Shown here piece after piece: positions 63,381-64,000 of a stretch of DNA of 64,000 bases. The stretch is from the NCBI RefSeq assembly GCF_007680605.1, contig NZ_VEIO01000001.1, positions 558,001-622,000 on the forward strand, given 5' to 3'. A program made the translations under genes and the position numbers. The stretch's first letter is position 1, and every line of letters begins with the position of its first letter. The notes beneath the pieces were generated by a model. That model made no database searches and was not told where the DNA came from. It saw only the letters and a program-made list of their open reading frames with translations. Origin of the DNA: Paenibacillus xylanexedens (GTDB lineage Bacteria > Bacillota > Bacilli > Paenibacillales > Paenibacillaceae).

Positions 63381-64000
63381 GTGAAAGCAAAAAAATTAGT
63401 AACATTTGTACTGGCGTGTTCAATGGTATTCTCCGTAGCGGGAATAGCCGTCCTTCCTGTACCAACCGTATCGGCAGCTGATGCTTCCGGTACAACGGCG
63501 AGTATGTCCGATATCTTAAAAAATCAGCGCCCCGATGGAGGCTGGAGAAAAGATTACAATCAGACGTCAGGTGAATGGGCCAAATCAACGATCGATAACA
63601 AAGCTACATACTCAGAAATCAGAAGGCTAGCAAGTGAATTCAAAAAAACAAATGATCCGCGATACTCTGCTGCAGCGATTAAAGGCATCAACTTTTTGCT
63701 TAATATGCAGTACTCCAATGGCGGTTGGCCTCAAGTCTATCAAAGTTCCGGCTATCATAAACATATTACCTATAATGATGATGCGATGATTAATGTATTG
63801 TACATGCTGGATGAAGTCGCAGGACGTAAGGGGGATTTCTCCTTTATCGACAGTTCTCTCGCAAATCGCAGTAAAAATGCGGTTTCCAAAGGAGTCGATG
63901 CTATCCTGAATACCCAGGTGGTATCCGGTGGGAAGTTAACGGCATGGGGACAACAGCATGATTCCAGTTCACTCAAACCTGCGGGAGCCAGAATCTACGA
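63381..64000 (+). CDS. Secreted pectate lyase, PL10-like (C-terminus outside window)
   Basis: Cleaves polygalacturonate by beta-elimination. GTG start after GGGGAGAG. Signal peptide with a hydrophobic stretch TFVLACSMVFSVAGIAV and cleavage near VSAAD. The mature part has ILKNQRPDGGWRKDYNQ, ATYSEIRRLA, NGGWPQVYQ and YHKHITYNDDAMINVLYML, the substrate-groove pattern of PL10. It lies downstream of the c-di-AMP riboswitch region but on the other strand. Confidence 0.88.
   Translation, partial: MKAKKLVTFVLACSMVFSVAGIAVLPVPTVSAADASGTTASMSDILKNQRPDGGWRKDYNQTSGEWAKSTIDNKATYSEIRRLASEFKKTNDPRYSAAAIKGINFLLNMQYSNGGWPQVYQSSGYHKHITYNDDAMINVLYMLDEVAGRKGDFSFIDSSLANRSKNAVSKGVDAILNTQVVSGGKLTAWGQQHDSSSLKPAGARIY

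Overview
The window looks like chromosome of a Paenibacillus-type Firmicute (order Bacillales). The evidence is strong AGGAGG-type ribosome binding sites, many TTG and GTG starts, sigma-A-like promoters, intrinsic hairpin-plus-T terminators, and genes close to Bacillus subtilis YtpB, YugP, YkvI, YitT, YjbM, CshA and Fer. Base composition is moderate and genes are dense. I see no rRNA, tRNA, phage, insertion sequence or CRISPR array. Both edges cut genes: a secreted L-asparaginase on the left and a PL10-like pectate lyase on the right.

Layout. 1-4.1 kb: asparaginase, a cytochrome P450 and a drug-efflux type MFS protein. 4.1-7.7 kb: a tightly overlapping heme operon hemE-hemH-hemY. 7.8-10.7 kb: a CapA-like membrane protein, a glycerophosphodiesterase and a FAH-family enzyme. 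10.8-16 kb: small secreted protein, DUF92 membrane protein, TetR regulator, ABC-F ATPase, coiled-coil protein. 16-20.4 kb (minus strand): M42 aminopeptidase, LapA-like protein, oligoendopeptidase F with two possible starts, two small genes. 20.5-30 kb: cold-shock protein, MFS and MATE-like transporters, the terpene synthase YtpB, phosphofructokinase, a MATE pump, a DUF4015 protein and YitT. 30-37.4 kb: DEAD-box helicase with a structured leader, YesL-like protein, a probable 6S RNA, thiol peroxidase, rhomboid protease, LysR regulator, MerR regulator with YugP. 37.5-41.4 kb: ammonium transporter, GlnD-like nucleotidyltransferase and DEDDh exonuclease in one operon behind a GlnR/TnrA-like box, convergent with a JAMM peptidase. 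41.5-49.2 kb: TlpA-like thioredoxin, citramalate synthase, DNA polymerase IV, ferredoxin, L,D-transpeptidase, PyrD. 49.3-56.8 kb: small alarmone synthetase overlapping DUF309, thioredoxin, RsmF-like methyltransferase overlapping a pseudouridine synthase, HAD phosphatase, a triple-repeat acidic protein, GNAT. 57-64 kb: glycosyltransferase, chloramphenicol acetyltransferase with a leader-peptide attenuator, YkvI, Xpt, small hypothetical genes, an NlpC/P60 hydrolase behind a c-di-AMP riboswitch, and the pectate lyase.

Most of the window is ordinary housekeeping and accessory content. The most interesting signals are the cat attenuator (leader peptide plus SD-sequestering hairpin), a perfect 22-bp inverted repeat lying in frame inside the RsmF-like gene, the Amt-nucleotidyltransferase-exonuclease operon, the two well-formed ribosome binding sites of pepF, and the c-di-AMP riboswitch. 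All functions are assigned by reading motifs; no database search was possible.
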